Source: an uncultured Spirochaetales bacterium (lineage in GTDB: Bacteria > Spirochaetota > Spirochaetia > Sphaerochaetales > Sphaerochaetaceae). Taken from it: a stretch of DNA of 61,792 bases. The stretch is taken from positions 1 through 61,792 of the forward strand of contig CASFLH010000017.1 of the NCBI GenBank assembly GCA_949295505.1, written 5' to 3'. Made by a program: the position numbers and the translations under genes. Positions 59,479 to 61,792 of the stretch are shown one piece after another. A model generated the notes under the pieces. The model was not told where the DNA came from. It worked only from the letters and a program-made list of their open reading frames with translations, and made no database searches. Each line of letters opens with the position of its first letter. Position 1 is the stretch's first letter.

Positions 59479-61183
59479 TGCTTATCTTGTGACAGGGACC
59501 GACCCGCATCAGAGCGAGTATGTGGCTCCCAGATGGAGAACCAGGGCTTTTATCTCTGGTTTCACGGGCTCTGCCGGTACGGTGGTCGTTACGCAGGATA
59601 AAGCCGTGCTCTGGGTTGACAGCCGTTACTTCATACAGGCAACCAGGGAAATCGAAGGAACAGAGTATGAGATGATGAAGCTTGAGACAGACGGAACACC
59701 TGATCCTTATCAGTGGCTTGAAAGCCTTCCTTCCGGATCGAAGGTCGGGGTTGATGCCTCTTCTGTCTCCATTGCATTGTTCTCATCGCTTTCAGAAAGG
59801 CTCAGGGCTTCGGGCATCATGCTTGAGGCTACCGAAGATCTTCTTGCTCCCATATGGGATGACCGTCCTGCGGTTCCCGTGACAGAGTGCGTGGAAATGG
59901 CTGCTGAATATGCAGGGAAAAGTGCGGCGGAGAAGGTTGCGGATGTGAGAAAGGCCTTACGCGATAAAGGCCTCAGATGGACGTTCATCGCTTCCATTGA
60001 TGACATTGCCTGGCTGACAAATCTCAGAGCCGATGATATCCCATGCAATCCCGTGTTCGTCTCATATGCTTTCATATCCCTTTCGAAGGCTGTGCTTTTC
60101 GTAGACAGGAAACGGTTTCAGGACAAGATGGTTCTGCAGCATACGAAAGCTGTCTTTGAGATAAGGCCGTATGAGGATGCAGTGGCGGATATGAAAGCAC
60201 TGGCAAAGGGTGCCGGATATTACTCCCCAGATAAAGTCAGTGAGGTTTTCCATAAAGCCCTTTCCGGCAAGAAGAACATCACAGGGCGTGATCTCACAAC
60301 GGACATGAAGACCCAGAAGAATGAGGCAGAGCTCAGAGGTATGAGACTTGCGCATATCTATGATGCCGCTGCATATGTGTCCTTTCTCGCCAGACTGGAC
60401 AGAAATGGCAGATATGATGAGATTGCGGTCTCTTCACGTCTCGAGGAGGAAAGGAAAAGGATTCCTGGATACCTTGGCCCGTCATTCAATCCGATCTCAG
60501 GCTACAGGGAACATGGAGCGATGTGTCACTACAGCGCGACCAAGGAGAGTTCTTCCGATGTGAATGGTCATGGACTGCTTGTCCTTGATACAGGATCACA
60601 GTTTGAATTCGGTACAACGGATATCACAAGGACTTTACTGTTCGGAGAGGAGGCCTCGGAAGAGGAGAAGAGGGATTACACCCTTGTTCTCAAAGGTCAT
60701 CTGGCCCTTTCTAGGCAACGTTTCATAAAGGGTACCCGTGGCGTGCAGCTTGATGTGCTTGCAAAGCAGTTCCTATGGCAGTATGGCGAGAGTTTCTATC
60801 ATGGGACGGGACATGGCGTGGGCTGCCGTCTGAATGTTCATGAGGGTCCTCTCCGTATCTCATCGGCGCTTATAGATGTCCCGCTCCTTCCAGGAATGGT
60901 CACATCCGACGAGCCAGGGCTCTACAAGGAAGGCAGGTATGGCATAAGAATCGAGAATCTTCTTGCGGTAAAGGAAGATATGAAGACAGAGTTTGGTGAT
61001 TTCTATTCATTCGAGGTCCTTACTCTGGTACCATACGAGAAGAAACTTATAGACATGAGCCTCATAACAGCTGAGGAGAGGAAGCAGATTGATGATTATC
61101 ATAAGCGGATATTCGAAGAGCTTCATGAGCTTGTTGAGCCAGATGTGCTCAGATGGCTTTCAGATGCCACTTCACCGCTTTGA
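59420..61183 (+). CDS. Xaa-Pro aminopeptidase (M24B, PepP-type)
   Basis: A 587-residue metallopeptidase with two creatinase-like N-terminal domains and a C-terminal pita-bread domain. Metal ligands: LVLDTGSQFEFGTTDITRTL (two Asp), HGTGHGVG (His), TSDEPGLY (Glu) and GIRIENLLAV (Glu). It removes N-terminal residues before proline. ATG 59420 has GGAGG 7 nt upstream and lies inside lgt, overlapping by 59 nt. Confidence 0.93.
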   Translation: MDIERRLTSLRKELRERSIDAYLVTGTDPHQSEYVAPRWRTRAFISGFTGSAGTVVVTQDKAVLWVDSRYFIQATREIEGTEYEMMKLETDGTPDPYQWLESLPSGSKVGVDASSVSIALFSSLSERLRASGIMLEATEDLLAPIWDDRPAVPVTECVEMAAEYAGKSAAEKVADVRKALRDKGLRWTFIASIDDIAWLTNLRADDIPCNPVFVSYAFISLSKAVLFVDRKRFQDKMVLQHTKAVFEIRPYEDAVADMKALAKGAGYYSPDKVSEVFHKALSGKKNITGRDLTTDMKTQKNEAELRGMRLAHIYDAAAYVSFLARLDRNGRYDEIAVSSRLEEERKRIPGYLGPSFNPISGYREHGAMCHYSATKESSSDVNGHGLLVLDTGSQFEFGTTDITRTLLFGEEASEEEKRDYTLVLKGHLALSRQRFIKGTRGVQLDVLAKQFLWQYGESFYHGTGHGVGCRLNVHEGPLRISSALIDVPLLPGMVTSDEPGLYKEGRYGIRIENLLAVKEDMKTEFGDFYSFEVLTLVPYEKKLIDMSLITAEERKQIDDYHKRIFEELHELVEPDVLRWLSDATSPL

Positions 61184-61199
61184 GTCATTCCGATATATT
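61171..61199 (+). promoter_or_regulatory. Promoter of gpmI
   Basis: TTCACC (61171-61176), 17 bp and TATATT (61194-61199) overlap the end of the aminopeptidase gene. The leader is about 14 nt and contains AAGGAG. Confidence 0.5.
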
Positions 61200-61219
61200 C
61201 ATAGTTAAGGAGAAGTCTT

Positions 61220-61792
61220 ATGGTTGAACCACTTAAGAAAAATGGGAAAATCCAGCGCCGTGGCCCTGTTATGCTCGTCATAATGGATGGAGTTGGATTC
61301 GGAAAGTATAAAGAAGGCGATGCTGTTGCAGCTTCCATGACAAAGAATCTCGATGCTCTTTATGCGTCTTGTCCATGGACAAAGCTCAAGGCACATGGAA
61401 CGGCTGTAGGACTGCCTTCCGATGCAGATATGGGCAACAGTGAAGTAGGTCACAACGCAATGGGATGCGGAAGGGTTTTCGCACAGGGGGCAAAGCTGGT
61501 TTCCAATGCCATTTCTTCCGGTGACATGTTCAAGGGTGCCACATGGCAGAAGCTTGTCGCAAACGTGAAGAAGAATGGCTCTACGCTCCATTTCATCGGC
61601 CTCCTTTCCGATGGCAATGTACATTCCCATATCGATCATCTCAAGGCAATGGTCGCTGAAGCGAAGAAGGAGGGCGTTAAGAGAGTCCGTGTCCATGCGC
61701 TTCTTGATGGCCGCGATGTAGGAGAGGTTTCTGCTCTCGATTACTTCGATCCGTTCGCAGAGTATCTCAGCGAGCTCTCGGCAGATGGCACC
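61220..61792 (+). CDS. gpmI: 2,3-bisphosphoglycerate-independent phosphoglycerate mutase (partial, N-terminal)
   Basis: The first 191 residues of a glycolytic manganese-dependent mutase; the gene leaves the right edge. LVIMDGVGFGKY supplies a metal Asp, DADMGNSEVGHNAMG the catalytic Ser that is transiently phosphorylated, and GLLSDGNVHSHIDHL and LLDGRDVGEVS the substrate region. AAGGAG is 7 nt before ATG 61220. Confidence 0.96.
   Translation, partial: MVEPLKKNGKIQRRGPVMLVIMDGVGFGKYKEGDAVAASMTKNLDALYASCPWTKLKAHGTAVGLPSDADMGNSEVGHNAMGCGRVFAQGAKLVSNAISSGDMFKGATWQKLVANVKKNGSTLHFIGLLSDGNVHSHIDHLKAMVAEAKKEGVKRVRVHALLDGRDVGEVSALDYFDPFAEYLSELSADGT

Noticed and set aside
1-61792. CRISPR array, prophage or insertion sequence
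   Set aside because: No regularly spaced repeats, transposase or integrase motifs, or phage structural genes were seen.

Overview
The window looks like a spirochaete chromosome (phylum Spirochaetota, probably a host-associated member near Sphaerochaeta or Treponema). This is inferred from gene content: a cyclophilin-FKBP fusion of the kind known from Treponema, di-membrane features (lipoprotein signals, an outer-membrane-type protein ending in Phe), rubrerythrin/PerR oxygen defence, peptide and sugar-acid utilisation, and no visible respiratory genes. Base composition is moderate, and AT-rich only around the origin. No prophage, insertion sequence or CRISPR array was seen.

Layout. 1-10.9 kb: carbohydrate genes for pectin-type sugars. 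These include an intracellular GH28 polygalacturonase, a rhamnogalacturonan-acetylesterase-like SGNH hydrolase, a hexapeptide-repeat acyltransferase-like protein, a YhcH/YjgK protein, KDG kinase, a KDPG aldolase fused to a VOC domain, and a LacI regulator cut by the left edge. A purine permease lies among them. 11-19 kb: nucleoside salvage (deoC, an enlarged thymidine-kinase-like protein), an oxidoreductase, a membrane Nudix protein, an aldo/keto reductase, YigZ, a membrane M28 peptidase, an outer-membrane-type protein and a lipoprotein. 19.3-22.6 kb: four serine tRNAs and one arginine tRNA, SRP RNA, then dnaX-ybaB-recR. 22.5-28.2 kb: a peptide-type ABC transporter without ATPases, a KduD-type dehydrogenase and a trehalase-fold enzyme. 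28.4-37.8 kb: a lipid kinase, nagA-pepD, a TraB-family protein, radA, the CFBP immunophilin and parB/parA. 37.9-51 kb: the origin region, with nfu, two parS sites, gyrA/gyrB leftward, and dnaA-oriC-dnaN-recF-dciA-rpmH-rnpA-yidC-khpB rightward. 51-61.8 kb: perR-rubrerythrin, a MATE exporter, a PfkB kinase, a second DnaA-box cluster, a sigma-54-type AAA+ protein, rsmE, an S41 protease, lgt, an X-Pro aminopeptidase and the start of gpmI.

How the genes fit together. Pectin fragments would be de-acetylated and trimmed inside the cell. Released keto-deoxy sugar acids would pass through KduD, KdgK and the aldolase to pyruvate and glyceraldehyde-3-phosphate. Near-identical GGAACAnTGTT(C/T)C operators sit before kdgK and kduD, so these two distant loci are probably one regulon. 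Gene orientation flips between gyrB and dnaA, and the dnaA-dnaN gap holds about ten DnaA boxes, so replication probably starts there.

The two most unusual signals are these. First, about a dozen genes have a sigma-70 -10 hexamer only 6-10 nt before the start codon and no ribosome binding site, implying widespread leaderless mRNAs. Second, a further array of eight DnaA boxes flanks an AT-rich core 9 kb from oriC.
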